Of a stretch of 11,896 nt of DNA, positions 1 through 6,831 are shown piece by piece (within the stretch, counting starts at the first letter, position 1; the number at the start of each line of letters is the position of its first letter). The notes beneath the pieces are model-generated. The model worked only from the letters and a program-made list of their open reading frames with translations. It was not told where the DNA came from and made no database searches. A program made the translations under genes and the position numbers. The DNA comes from Hyphomonas sp. (GTDB lineage: Bacteria > Pseudomonadota > Alphaproteobacteria > Caulobacterales > Hyphomonadaceae): contig JANSXJ010000086.1 in NCBI GenBank assembly GCA_024743015.1, positions 1 through 11,896 on the forward strand. The letters are read 5' to 3'.

Positions 1-45
1 GGGAGATTCGGTCTGCGGCGTCATTGTTTCTTTTAGGACTGTCAT
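1..45 (-). CDS. N-terminal fragment of a leftward gene, product unknown
   Basis: An ATG on the minus strand at 45 opens a frame that runs off the left edge and gives 15 residues, MTVLKETMTPQTESP. The start is preceded by an excellent ribosome binding site, AAGGAGG, five bases upstream of the ATG. This is the main reason for calling a gene from so little sequence. The fragment has no recognisable domain, signal peptide or membrane segment. Its upstream region (100-146) carries phased operator-like repeats, so the gene is probably regulated. A TetR-type regulator or the first gene of a regulated operon would fit, but nothing in the 15 residues shows it. A second in-frame ATG seven codons later is a possible alternative start with a weaker ribosome site. 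Confidence 0.55.
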   Translation of the reverse strand, partial: MTVLKETMTPQTESP

Positions 46-99
46 GGATCCCTCCTTGCTTGAGATGACATTTACGAGGCCTCTTCTTCACTTGCGAAC

Positions 100-146
100 C
101 ACGTCTGTGTGAGCAGAGGTCACGTCGGTGTGAGCGATTTGTGAGG
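100..146. promoter_or_regulatory. Phased direct repeats, candidate operator of the leftward gene
   Basis: CACGTCTGTGTGAGC at 100-114 recurs as CACGTCGGTGTGAGC at 121-135, with one mismatch and a period of exactly 21 bases, close to two helical turns. A shorter copy of the core, TGTGAG, appears again at 140-145, 11 bases after the second. Each long copy is also a partial dyad on the minus strand (TCAC-N6-GTGA, with the last arm imperfect in the first copy), which suits a dimeric repressor. The array lies 55-100 bases upstream of the start at 45. The regulator is not identifiable from the window. Confidence 0.45.
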
Positions 147-160
147 CGCGTGTTAGAGGC

Positions 161-197
161 AAAGAAAAAGGGCTGCGGAGCACTCCGCAGCCCTTTT
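161..197 (-). terminator. Rho-independent terminator of the AhpD-like gene
   Basis: The sequence at 166-180 is the exact reverse complement of 183-197, giving a GC-rich stem of about 13 usable base pairs around a tight loop. Read leftwards it is followed by a T-rich run (TTTTTCTTT, at 169-161). It starts 20 bases after the stop codon of the gene ending at 217, so it should end that transcript. The stem also has TTTT on the other side and could work in both directions, insulating the leftward gene at the window edge. Confidence 0.9.
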
Positions 198-216
198 GTC
201 ACGGGTGCGCCAAGGG

Positions 217-792
217 TTAAGCAGGCACCGCTTCTCGCTTGGCAGCCGGGGTCCAGGCGTGTTTCTGAAACGCTTCGTTGACCGGGGTTTCTGCAACATG
301 GTTGGTATAATTCGAAACCACTTTCAGCGCGACGCCGAGCACCACTGCCAGAACTGCGGCGCGATCATATCCGGCTGCGAGGAATGTATCGACATCCGTG
401 TCCGAAACGAAGCCGCGATCAATGACCATTTTCTTGGTGAAAACGCGCAGCGCTTCCAACTTGGCATCAGCGATCGGGCGATCGTCGCGAACCGCGTCAA
501 TGACAGTCAGGTCGAGGCCTGCGCCTTCGGATATCGTTGTATGTGCTGCCACACAGAAGTGACATTCATTCTCGACGCTCGCCGTAATCGTCACGACTTG
601 CTGTTCCAGCGGCGACAGGCCGGTCTTGGCGAGCTGGTCAGACAATTGAGTGTACGCGTGCAGGACGGCCGGGTTTTCCGCAAACACAGCATAAAGGCTG
701 GGGACGAAGCCCATTTTCTTTTCGACACCGGCAATGAAATCGTGGGCGCCTTCAGGGGCAGTGCTGGAAGTATGCAATGTGAATTTGGCCAT
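217..792 (-). CDS. Carboxymuconolactone decarboxylase/AhpD-like family protein
   Basis: This 191-residue all-helical protein matches the carboxymuconolactone decarboxylase/AhpD-like superfamily. The core signature ENECHFCVAAH lies at about residues 74-84, with Cys77 and Cys80 in a CxxC pair and His84 four residues on. In AhpD-type members this arrangement forms a peroxidase or disulfide-reductase centre. A conserved helix follows with NYTNH at 161-165. It is probably cytosolic, with no signal peptide. The start at 792 is chosen because AAGGAG sits seven bases upstream and the family's N-terminus begins there. The frame stays open to 1008, but that extension would run into the divergent LysR gene. 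The gene is transcribed away from that regulator and ends in a strong terminator. The superfamily is assigned with confidence; the substrate (peroxide, quinone or other electrophile) is unknown. Confidence 0.88.
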   Translation of the reverse strand: MAKFTLHTSSTAPEGAHDFIAGVEKKMGFVPSLYAVFAENPAVLHAYTQLSDQLAKTGLSPLEQQVVTITASVENECHFCVAAHTTISEGAGLDLTVIDAVRDDRPIADAKLEALRVFTKKMVIDRGFVSDTDVDTFLAAGYDRAAVLAVVLGVALKVVSNYTNHVAETPVNEAFQKHAWTPAAKREAVPA

Positions 793-898
793 TTGTGGCT
801 CCTTGGGAATGAGAGGGTCGACGGGTTTGTCGCCGTCGATGAGCGGTAAATGGCGCGTGCCCCCCTTTTTCAGAACCGGGAGAGGCTCCATATAGCCC

Positions 899-913
899 AT
901 GCATTTTTCGCAT
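899..913. promoter_or_regulatory. T-N11-A dyad, candidate LysR-type binding site
   Basis: ATGC at 899-902 and GCAT at 910-913 form an inverted repeat with a seven-base AT-rich centre. The T at 900 and A at 912 are separated by exactly 11 bases, the T-N11-A layout of LysR-family recognition sites. It lies in the 134-base gap between the divergent AhpD-like and LysR genes, 13 bases before the LysR start. That position suits autorepression. The arms are short, so this is a candidate only. Confidence 0.4.
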
Positions 914-926
914 AGGAGCTTCGGGA

Positions 927-1832
927 ATGGACCGTATTGATGCAATGAGACTGTTTCTGCGGGTCGCAGACGCAGGCAGTTTTTCGCGTGCGGCCGCGGA
1001 TCTCTCAATTGGCCAACCGACCGTATCGCGCCGTATCCAGGACCTGGAGCACCAGCTTGGCGCGGAACTTTTTCACCGCACCACGCGGGCCTTGTCGCTG
1101 ACCGAGGCTGGTCAGCGTTTTTACGGACGCGCGCAGGATATCCTGGCCGAATATGAGGAAGCCGAGGCAGAAGCCCGCGGTCTCGACCAGGAGCCGGTCG
1201 GCATGCTGCGGATCAGCGCGCCGCACTCCTTCGCCAAACTGGTCATCACGCCTGCCGTCGCCTCCTTCCTCGATAAGTACCCGCACGTTCGAATGGACCT
1301 GATGACCGACGATACTTACACCGATCTCGTGACCGAAGGCGTGGATCTCGCCTTCCGCTTGGGTGAACTCACCGATAGCGCCCTCATGGCGAAGCGGCTT
1401 TTCGTGGCCTATCGCGGCATCTGGGCGGCGCCGTCCTACGTGGAGAAATATGGTGCCCCGGATTGCCCGGACAGCCTGAAAGATCACCAAGGGCTGGTCT
1501 TCCGGCAGTCCCTTCAGGGCCAGCAATGGGTTCTGAAACACTCAGAGACGGGCGAGGAACGCCGCATCATGATGGATGGCCGGTTCCGGGGCTCTTCAGG
1601 TGACTCCCTGCTTCAGGCGGCGGTCGATGGCCTCGGTATCTTCATTGGGCCAGATTGGCTCGTCTGTTCGCACGTCACCGCCGGAGATCTGGTGCGCGTG
1701 ATGCCCGATTGGCGCGGTGCAGACCTGCCGCTCTCAGTGGTCTGGACCGGCGGCAAGCTTCGCGGCAAGGCGCGCCTATTTGTCGAGCATATGCAGGACG
1801 CGTTCAGCCAATTGGAAAATGTCGGACGGTAG
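927..1832 (+). CDS. LysR-family transcriptional regulator
   Basis: The protein has 301 residues, the normal LysR length. Residues 1-64 form the winged helix-turn-helix domain (MDRIDAMRLFLRVADAGSFS start, recognition helix near QPTVSRRIQDLE, wing near LTEAGQRFY). A linker helix follows, and then a periplasmic-binding-protein-like effector domain from about residue 90 to 295. The opening PVGMLRISAP and the phrase EGVDLAFRLGEL are typical of the subgroup that controls oxidoreductase and stress genes. AGGAG lies nine bases upstream of the ATG. The divergent neighbour encoding a CxxC AhpD-like protein is its most likely target, and a T-N11-A dyad sits in the shared promoter region. The effector cannot be read from the sequence. 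The C-terminal end faces the ior-type operon, with a palindromic repeat between them. Confidence 0.92.
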   Translation: MDRIDAMRLFLRVADAGSFSRAAADLSIGQPTVSRRIQDLEHQLGAELFHRTTRALSLTEAGQRFYGRAQDILAEYEEAEAEARGLDQEPVGMLRISAPHSFAKLVITPAVASFLDKYPHVRMDLMTDDTYTDLVTEGVDLAFRLGELTDSALMAKRLFVAYRGIWAAPSYVEKYGAPDCPDSLKDHQGLVFRQSLQGQQWVLKHSETGEERRIMMDGRFRGSSGDSLLQAAVDGLGIFIGPDWLVCSHVTAGDLVRVMPDWRGADLPLSVVWTGGKLRGKARLFVEHMQDAFSQLENVGR

Positions 1833-1902
1833 GGGTTCAAAATATCGCTGGGTATGTCCGCTTTGGGTCAGGAGGGGACGTTGGCGATGCGTGAACTTGA
1901 TT

Positions 1903-1987
1903 TGTCATCCCGGCCGTAGCGAAGCGGAGAGCCGGGACCCAGACAGACGAGGTCCCGGATAAGTGCTGCGCACTTTCCGGGATGACA
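1903..1987. repeat. Composite palindromic intergenic repeat (GTCATCCCGG family)
   Basis: The 85-base element is bounded by a perfect 11-base inverted repeat, TGTCATCCCGG at 1903-1913 and CCGGGATGACA at 1977-1987. Inside are nested dyads: CCGGGACC at 1932-1939 against GGTCCCGG at 1951-1958, and a hairpin with stem AAGTGC/GCACTT around TGC at 1961-1975. The phrase CGTAGCGAAGCGGAGAGCCGG is the type seen in dispersed alphaproteobacterial intergenic repeats, which I recall from general knowledge and cannot verify here. It lies between two converging genes (LysR ending at 1832, molybdopterin subunit ending at 2056), a usual location for such elements, and may serve as a bidirectional terminator. 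No coding potential is evident. Confidence 0.75.
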
Positions 1988-2055
1988 TTCGATATTGATG
2001 CCCCCTCCGACGCCGGAAGCAGACGCCACCCTTAACCCGAATTCTCCAAACCGCT

Positions 2056-4257
2056 CTAAGTCAGGCCCTGCTTGTAGTTCGCGATCGGTTGGCTGCGAAC
2101 GCGCACGCCGGTTGCCGCGAACACGGCGTTCGCTAGCGCCGGGGCGATGGGGGGCGTTCCCGGCTCGCCGCCGCCGCCAACTTTTGCGCCGCTATTGATC
2201 AATTTGACCGTAATCCCGGGTGCGTCGCGCATGCGCAGCATCGGATAGTCATGGAAGTTGGACTGCACGACCGCGCCCGCTTCGATTGTTATATTGCCAT
2301 AGAGCGCGGCGGTCAGGCCATAGATGATGCCGCTTTCAATCTGCGCCGTGAACCCGTCAGGGTTCATCACATAGCCGGGATCTGCGGCGCACCAGACATG
2401 CACGACTTTCGGCTCCGGTCCGGTGACGTCCACCTCGACGACCTGCGCGACAACTGTGCCAAAGGAATCGACCAGGGCGATCCCGAGACCGCGTCCCTCT
2501 GGCATATCGCGACCCCAACCGGCCGCTTCAGCTGCGGCGTCGAGTACAGCGAGATAGCGCGGTGAATGCTCAAGCAATTTGCGGCGATAGGCATAGCCAT
2601 CCAGACCCGCTTGATCCGCCAACTCGTCGATGAAGCTCTCAATGAAGAAGCCGTGCTGAGTGTGATCGACAGCGCGCCACGGCCCGAAACGGACATGGTG
2701 TTCGGCCTCTGTGTGCTGGATCAACTGATGATCGATCTTGTAGGGAATGTGAGAGGCTTCCGGAGGGTCGTGCTTCTGAACGAATGTGTTTTCCCAGGAG
2801 ACCGGCATGCCGTCGTCATCCAGGCCTGCTTTAAAGCGGCTGATCGAGGCCGGGCGATAAAAATCTTGCTGGGTGTCCTGCTCCCGTGACCAGATCATTT
2901 TGACTGGGTGATCGAACTCTCTCGCAATCTCAACTGACATTAGCGGGTAATCGGCCTCCGAGCGTCGCCCAAAGCCGCCGCCGAGCATGACATTGTGTAC
3001 GGTCACATCATGCTTCTTTATGCTGAACGCGCCTGCGATTTCATCGCGAACAGCGAGAGGGTTTTGCAGGCCCGACCAGAAATCGACTTTGCCCTCGCGC
3101 ACCCAGGCGGTTGCATTAATCGGCTCCATCGCCGCATGCGCCAGAAAGGGAACCCGGTATTCGGCTTCATAGACCCGCGCAGCACCATCGGCTGCGCGGC
3201 GTGCATTGCCGACCGAAATGTCTTTCTTGCCCTTGCCGCCCGCATCATCAATCGCCTTGCCGAGCATCGCATAGATGTCTGACTGCCCGAGCGATTCAGC
3301 TCCGGTTTTGCTCCAGGTGACATCGAGCTGGCGCACCGCATTTTCAGCCTGCCAATAGCTGTCAGCCACGACCGCGACGAACCAGCCTTTGTTCAGGACC
3401 TTGATCACGCCGGGCATTTCCGCGGCATAGGTCTCATCGACCTGCTCAGCCTCCGCACCGAGGACAGGTGGTCCCATCACCGCAGCGTATTTCATACCGG
3501 GCAGGTCCACATCGATGCCAAACTCGGCTGTGCCATCGGTTTTGGCAGGAATGTCAAACCGCGCGAGTGACTTACCCATGAGCTTGAACTCATCCGGGGT
3601 CTTCAGTTTTGGCTGGGTGGGCGGAGCGTACTCTCCCGCCTGTTCTGCAAAAGCCGCATAGGGCTCGGATCGGCCGCTCGCATCGTGATAGACGTGGCTG
3701 TTTTCCGTGTGCAGCTCTTTTGCCGGCACATCCCAGGTCTTCGCTGCCGCTTTGACGATCATCTCGCGTGCCGCCGCGCCGGCAATGCGCATCCCGCCCA
3801 TGCCGGTAAAGCGGACGGCCGTACTGCCGCCTGTGATCTGCAGGCCCATGGATTGCGCGATCCGCAAAAAGCCGCCATTGAGCGAGTCCTGGACCATTCC
3901 GGGTACTTTCGTGTCGCCCATCAGGAATTCACGCCCAAGCGGATAGTTGGCATAGGCTTCATGCGCAGGGGCCTGCTCATACGTGACCTTGTTCCAATCG
4001 GCATCCATTTCGTCAGCCAGCATCTGGGTCATTGAGGTGAACACCCCCTGCCCCATTTCACTGTGTGGGACGATGGCTGTGATCGTATTGTCAGTGTTGA
4101 GCTTGACCCAGACATTGACCAGCGTCTCGCCGTCTTCAGTCATCATCTTGGCGAGTTTCGGAGCCCGGTGCCCTTCCCGAATTCCAACGCCAACCATTAA
4201 TGCGCCGCCGGATACGACGCCTGCTGCAATGAAGCCTCTACGTGTCCATTTTCCCAT
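2056..4257 (-). CDS. iorB: Molybdopterin-binding large subunit, IorB-type xanthine dehydrogenase family
   Basis: This 733-residue protein is the large subunit of a molybdenum hydroxylase of the isoquinoline 1-oxidoreductase (IorB) type. That enzyme hydroxylates N-heteroaromatics or oxidises aldehydes using water as oxygen source. The N-terminus has a Tat signal, TRRGFIAAG at residues 5-13 followed by a hydrophobic stretch, so the folded holoenzyme is probably exported to the periplasm. Family landmarks in order: HSEMGQGVFT at 65-74, AHAAMEPINATAW near 373-385, GGGFGRR at 426-432, GPWRAVDHT near 530, and GGGEPGTPP near 695 with Glu698 as the expected catalytic base. It starts 14 bases after the stop of the 2Fe-2S subunit gene, in one operon. 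No FAD subunit, cytochrome or XdhC-type maturation gene follows, so the electron acceptor is unknown. The true substrate cannot be named from sequence. Confidence 0.9.
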   Translation of the reverse strand: MGKWTRRGFIAAGVVSGGALMVGVGIREGHRAPKLAKMMTEDGETLVNVWVKLNTDNTITAIVPHSEMGQGVFTSMTQMLADEMDADWNKVTYEQAPAHEAYANYPLGREFLMGDTKVPGMVQDSLNGGFLRIAQSMGLQITGGSTAVRFTGMGGMRIAGAAAREMIVKAAAKTWDVPAKELHTENSHVYHDASGRSEPYAAFAEQAGEYAPPTQPKLKTPDEFKLMGKSLARFDIPAKTDGTAEFGIDVDLPGMKYAAVMGPPVLGAEAEQVDETYAAEMPGVIKVLNKGWFVAVVADSYWQAENAVRQLDVTWSKTGAESLGQSDIYAMLGKAIDDAGGKGKKDISVGNARRAADGAARVYEAEYRVPFLAHAAMEPINATAWVREGKVDFWSGLQNPLAVRDEIAGAFSIKKHDVTVHNVMLGGGFGRRSEADYPLMSVEIAREFDHPVKMIWSREQDTQQDFYRPASISRFKAGLDDDGMPVSWENTFVQKHDPPEASHIPYKIDHQLIQHTEAEHHVRFGPWRAVDHTQHGFFIESFIDELADQAGLDGYAYRRKLLEHSPRYLAVLDAAAEAAGWGRDMPEGRGLGIALVDSFGTVVAQVVEVDVTGPEPKVVHVWCAADPGYVMNPDGFTAQIESGIIYGLTAALYGNITIEAGAVVQSNFHDYPMLRMRDAPGITVKLINSGAKVGGGGEPGTPPIAPALANAVFAATGVRVRSQPIANYKQGLT

Positions 4258-4271
4258 CTTGTCGATCTCCC

Positions 4272-4733
4272 CTAGGCCCGCGCGGCGGTTTTGATGGCTG
4301 CGCGAATACGGCCATAGGCTCCGCAGCGGCAGATGTTTCCGCTCATCGCTGCATCAATGTCTTCATCTGTTGGATCTGGATTGTCGCGGAGCAGCGCCAC
4401 AGCGGACATTATCTGACCAGACTGGCAGTAGCCACATTGCGGGACCTGGTGCTCGATCCAGGCTGCTTGCACGGCGTGACGGGTGCCATCGTCATTGCCG
4501 ACGCCTTCGATTGTTGTGATCTCCGCTCCGTCGGCAGCTGCGACCGGCGTCGAGCAGGACCGAACCGGCATGCCATCGAGATGCACCGTGCAGGCGCCGC
4601 ATTGCGCGATCCCGCACCCGAACTTGGTGCCGTTGAGCTTGAGCTGTTCCCGCAAGACCCAAAGCAAGGGCATGCTCGGGTCTACGTCTACGGATCGCTC
4701 GTTCCCGTTCACGATCAGCTTGGTCTCGGCCAT
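4272..4733 (-). CDS. iorA: 2Fe-2S small subunit, IorA-type
   Basis: This 153-residue iron-sulfur subunit passes electrons from the molybdenum centre of the partner encoded just downstream. Residues 1-75 form the plant-type ferredoxin domain with cluster cysteines Cys40, Cys45, Cys48 and Cys60 ([11 protein letters not shown], then RSC). Residues 76-150 form the alpha-helical second-cluster domain with CGYC at 100-103 and CRC at 135-137. All eight ligands are present, so both clusters should assemble. There is no signal peptide, so co-export with the Tat-tagged large subunit is expected, as in this family. AGAGGA upstream of the ATG supports the start. The upstream region (4734-4889) is shared with the divergent oxygenase gene and contains a CCTGA/TCAGG dyad. 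Confidence 0.93.
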   Translation of the reverse strand: MAETKLIVNGNERSVDVDPSMPLLWVLREQLKLNGTKFGCGIAQCGACTVHLDGMPVRSCSTPVAAADGAEITTIEGVGNDDGTRHAVQAAWIEHQVPQCGYCQSGQIMSAVALLRDNPDPTDEDIDAAMSGNICRCGAYGRIRAAIKTAARA

Positions 4734-4761
4734 GGCAATCCTCTTACGTCTGAATGATTTG

Positions 4762-4767
4762 TATAAT
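4762..4767 (+). promoter_or_regulatory. Candidate -10 box (TATAAT) for the oxygenase gene
   Basis: A perfect TATAAT stands in an AT-rich patch in the divergent gap between iorA (leftward from 4733) and the oxygenase gene (rightward from 4890). No convincing -35 box lies 16-18 bases upstream. It would give a leader of roughly 115 bases containing the CCTGA/TCAGG dyad. Read on the other strand, the same patch could instead serve the iorA promoter. Confidence 0.25.
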
Positions 4768-4778
4768 GTTCACGTACA

Positions 4779-4795
4779 CCTGATCGTGTCTCAGG
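4779..4795. promoter_or_regulatory. CCTGA-N7-TCAGG dyad between divergent genes
   Basis: CCTGA at 4779-4783 and TCAGG at 4791-4795 are exact inverted repeats with a seven-base centre. The T at 4781 and A at 4793 again satisfy T-N11-A. The dyad sits 46 bases upstream of iorA and 95 upstream of the oxygenase gene, so a regulator bound here could control either. Five-base arms can occur by chance. Confidence 0.35.
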
Positions 4796-4889
4796 CAAAG
4801 TAAATTATGTGCGAGCGTCCGACCCTGCTGTTTCAGCTGTCGCGCAACTCTCTGGTTGCCAGGTGAGCAGGCCCTTGTAAGAGAAGGGC

Positions 4890-5501
4890 ATGTCGACCAC
4901 CGCCCTTTTCCAAAGTCTGATTCAGCAAACCCGAATTGAAGACGCCGAATTTTTGACGGACCTGGAAGCGGCCTGTTGGATGATTGAGGATGGCGACTCG
5001 GCAGGCCATGACTGGTGTGAGCGGGAAGGCTATCCCGGCTACACGTCTTATGCGTCGCTCGACGACTTGCCACAGCGCGCGCCGGCTTTTTCCAACCTCG
5101 TCGCGCAGCTGGACGATTTCGCCGTCGCCTTTGCCGAAACCCTGCATTGGGACCTCGGAACATCGCGCCTTGTCTGCGACAGCTTGTGGGTGAACGTGCT
5201 GGGCGAAGGCGGTCAGCATAGCGGACATATCCACCCCAATAGTGTGATCTCCGGGACCTGTTATGTCGCCATGCCAAACGGGGCGGGTCGCATCAAATTC
5301 GAAGACCCGCGCCTGCCCATGATGATGGCGGCGCCGCCCCTCAAAACCGATGCGCCACTCGGTGCGCAGCGATTTCATTATATCGCACCTCAAGTGGGCG
5401 ATGTCCTGATGTGGGAAAGCTGGTTGCGCCATGAGGTGATGCCGAGCCAGTCTGAAGACGCCCGCATCAGTGTGAGCTTCAATTACGCGCTCGTGGGGTG
5501 A
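4890..5501 (+). CDS. Putative 2OG-Fe(II) oxygenase (TIGR02466-like)
   Basis: The 203-residue protein fits the TIGR02466 family of putative 2-oxoglutarate/Fe(II)-dependent oxygenases. The core is a double-stranded beta-helix with the run LWVNVLGEGGQHSGHIHPNS at about 99-118. The likely iron ligands are His113 or His115 together with His181 (SWLRHEV). Arg192 in ARISVSFN is placed to hold the 2-oxoglutarate carboxylate. The phrases SGTCYVAMP and FEDPR in between are also family-like. The first 85 residues are a helical region of unknown role. Length is normal for the family and there is no signal peptide. AGAAGGG ends only one base before the ATG, so initiation may be weak. The gene is divergent from iorAB, and its stop codon directly abuts that of the next, opposite-strand gene. 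The substrate is unknown. Confidence 0.75.
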   Translation: MSTTALFQSLIQQTRIEDAEFLTDLEAACWMIEDGDSAGHDWCEREGYPGYTSYASLDDLPQRAPAFSNLVAQLDDFAVAFAETLHWDLGTSRLVCDSLWVNVLGEGGQHSGHIHPNSVISGTCYVAMPNGAGRIKFEDPRLPMMMAAPPLKTDAPLGAQRFHYIAPQVGDVLMWESWLRHEVMPSQSEDARISVSFNYALVG

Positions 5502-6152
5502 TCACTCGACCCGGTTGACCGGATAGCTGCGGCCATTGTCCTCTATCTCAAGACGAATCGAGCCGCTGAGCGTTTGCCGGATCGTTGCTTTCGCTGGCAA
5601 TACGTCTGGCGCCCGAATGGCTTCAATCTGGATCTGACGCCAGACCTGTCCGTCTGACGTTGTGAAAAAATGACGCCCGATCTTATTGCGCTGAATGCGC
5701 GTGACCTCGGTTTCGAAAAAGTCTGGCTCTTCGACGGACTCGCCGCGCCCGATGCTCAAACTCACCGTCGGCACCCAGGAGGGCAGCAAACGGCGCTTCG
5801 GTGGTCCTTCAAGGGTTTCCGTGTCAGCGGACGCGACTTCAGTCGCAGCCATCTGAACCGGTGCCTGTGCTTCCGTCGTTGCCGCGGGTGCAGTTTGTGG
5901 CGCTTCCACGGTCGCCTGTTGCACCGGTGTTTCCGGCGTTGGCGCGATTTCTGCCGTTTCCACCGGCGCTGTCAGCGCCAGAGACAGAGCTGCGGCCGCG
6001 GACTCGAAACAGGTCAGCTTTTCAAGATTATCCTCGATTGCCTGGCATGCCACGACGTCCTCCGACGCCTCGCGCAGATCCTGCGCGAATCCCGGCATCG
6101 CAACACCCGCGATCGTAGCTGCCATTACAGCTAAGCTTCTATATGATTTCAT
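5502..6152 (-). CDS. Exported protein of unknown function with Ala/Pro/Thr-rich linker
   Basis: I do not recognise a named function. From the ATG at 6152 the protein has 216 residues. A clear signal peptide covers residues 1-23, with a likely cut after GFA. A short segment with two cysteines, Cys36 and Cys48 (ACQAIEDNLEKLTCFES), follows, of the kind seen in several small periplasmic proteins. Residues 60-115 are a low-complexity linker rich in Ala, Pro, Thr and Glu. The C-terminal 80 residues form a probable beta-rich domain with FFTTSDGQVWRQ and LSGSIRLEIEDNGRSYPVNRVE. The frame extends four codons upstream to a GTG at 6164, but the ATG at 6152 starts a standard signal peptide and is preferred. 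The ribosome site is weak in both cases. The gene converges on the oxygenase gene with no intergenic base. Confidence 0.75.
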   Translation of the reverse strand: MKSYRSLAVMAATIAGVAMPGFAQDLREASEDVVACQAIEDNLEKLTCFESAAAALSLALTAPVETAEIAPTPETPVQQATVEAPQTAPAATTEAQAPVQMAATEVASADTETLEGPPKRRLLPSWVPTVSLSIGRGESVEEPDFFETEVTRIQRNKIGRHFFTTSDGQVWRQIQIEAIRAPDVLPAKATIRQTLSGSIRLEIEDNGRSYPVNRVE

Positions 6153-6202
6153 AGGACCACTCACGCCATTTCACTTGGGTAAGACTAAAGCACTACATCC
6201 CA

Positions 6203-6247
6203 GATCGGCCAAGACAGAAATGTCTGCTTGACGGCTTGGCCGCGATC
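6203..6247. promoter_or_regulatory. Nested inverted repeats in divergent promoter region
   Basis: In the 139-base gap between the exported protein (leftward from 6152) and pyrophosphatase (rightward from 6292), GATCGGCCAAG at 6203-6213 is the inverse of CTTGGCC at 6235-6241 followed, after a GC insertion, by GATC at 6244-6247. Between the arms is a second dyad, AGACA at 6212-6216 and TGTCT at 6221-6225 around GAAA. TTGACG at 6228-6233 could be a -35 box for the pyrophosphatase gene, and TTGGCC on the minus strand could be one for the exported protein. Operator or transcript structure are both possible. Confidence 0.35.
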
Positions 6248-6291
6248 CTGCACGGGGCTCGGCAAATGACCACAAGACAAGGTTTCCTCCT

Positions 6292-6825
6292 ATGGACATT
6301 TCAAAGATTATTTCGGGCCAGAACCCGCCGGATGATATCAATGTAATCGTTGAGGTGCCGCTGGGCGGCGATCCAATCAAATATGAGATCGACAAGGCCT
6401 CAGGCGCGATGTTTGTTGACCGCTATCTCTACACCGAGATGCGCTATCCCTGTAATTACGGATTTGTACCGCACACGCTGAGCCTCGATGGTGACCCGAT
6501 TGATGTCATGGTCGTCGGAAATCGCCCTCTGGTGCCGGGTAGCGTTGTGCGCGCCCGCCCCGTCGGCGTTTTGATGATGACGGATGACAAGGGCCCGGAC
6601 GAGAAGATCCTGGCAGTCCCACACCCGAAGCTGACCGCCTATTACGACAAGATCGCCACCTATCACGACTTGCCGGATATTCTGGTTCAGAAGATCACCC
6701 ACTTCTTCACGCACTACAAAGACCTGGAAACAGGCAAGTGGAGCCAGGTCGAAGGATGGTCGGGGGTCGAAAAAGCCCGCGAGTTGATCGCTGAATCCGT
6801 CGAGCGCGGAAAAACCGAACGCTAG
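6292..6825 (+). CDS. ppa: Inorganic pyrophosphatase, family I
   Basis: This 177-residue cytosolic enzyme hydrolyses pyrophosphate to two phosphates, pulling biosynthetic reactions forward. The family signature DGDPIDVMV is at 66-74, with Asp66, Asp68 and Asp71 as metal ligands. The rest of the E. coli active site maps with a constant offset of one: Glu21, Lys30, Glu32, Arg44, Tyr56, Asp98, Asp103, Lys105, Tyr142 and Lys143 are all present. The enzyme should therefore be fully active and magnesium dependent. Length is normal for the bacterial hexameric form. The start follows an AGG with somewhat long spacing. Its stop codon is six bases from the stop of the PII-like gene on the other strand, so the two transcripts probably overlap at their 3' ends. 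Confidence 0.97.
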   Translation: MDISKIISGQNPPDDINVIVEVPLGGDPIKYEIDKASGAMFVDRYLYTEMRYPCNYGFVPHTLSLDGDPIDVMVVGNRPLVPGSVVRARPVGVLMMTDDKGPDEKILAVPHPKLTAYYDKIATYHDLPDILVQKITHFFTHYKDLETGKWSQVEGWSGVEKARELIAESVERGKTER

Positions 6826-6831
6826 ATCGAA

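Noticed and set aside
108..124. CRP/FNR-like site, TGTGA then TCACG
   Set aside because: The spacer is seven bases instead of six and the second half is imperfect. The 21-base direct repeat explains the pattern better.
196..849. Long open frame on the plus strand opposite the AhpD-like gene
   Set aside because: It lies antisense to a gene with clear family motifs and ribosome site. Its translation is rich in Arg, His and Cys without any domain.
793..1008. N-terminal extension of the AhpD-like gene to 1008
   Set aside because: The added 72 residues resemble no domain and overlap the divergent LysR gene. The ATG at 792 has a proper ribosome site.
1903..1987. CRISPR-like or insertion-sequence end
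   Set aside because: There is no repeat-spacer periodicity, transposase or target-site duplication. The nested palindromes indicate a small intergenic repeat.
4744..5432. Minus-strand open frames across the oxygenase gene
   Set aside because: They are out-of-frame shadows with Arg/His-rich translations. The plus-strand frame has the conserved oxygenase signature.
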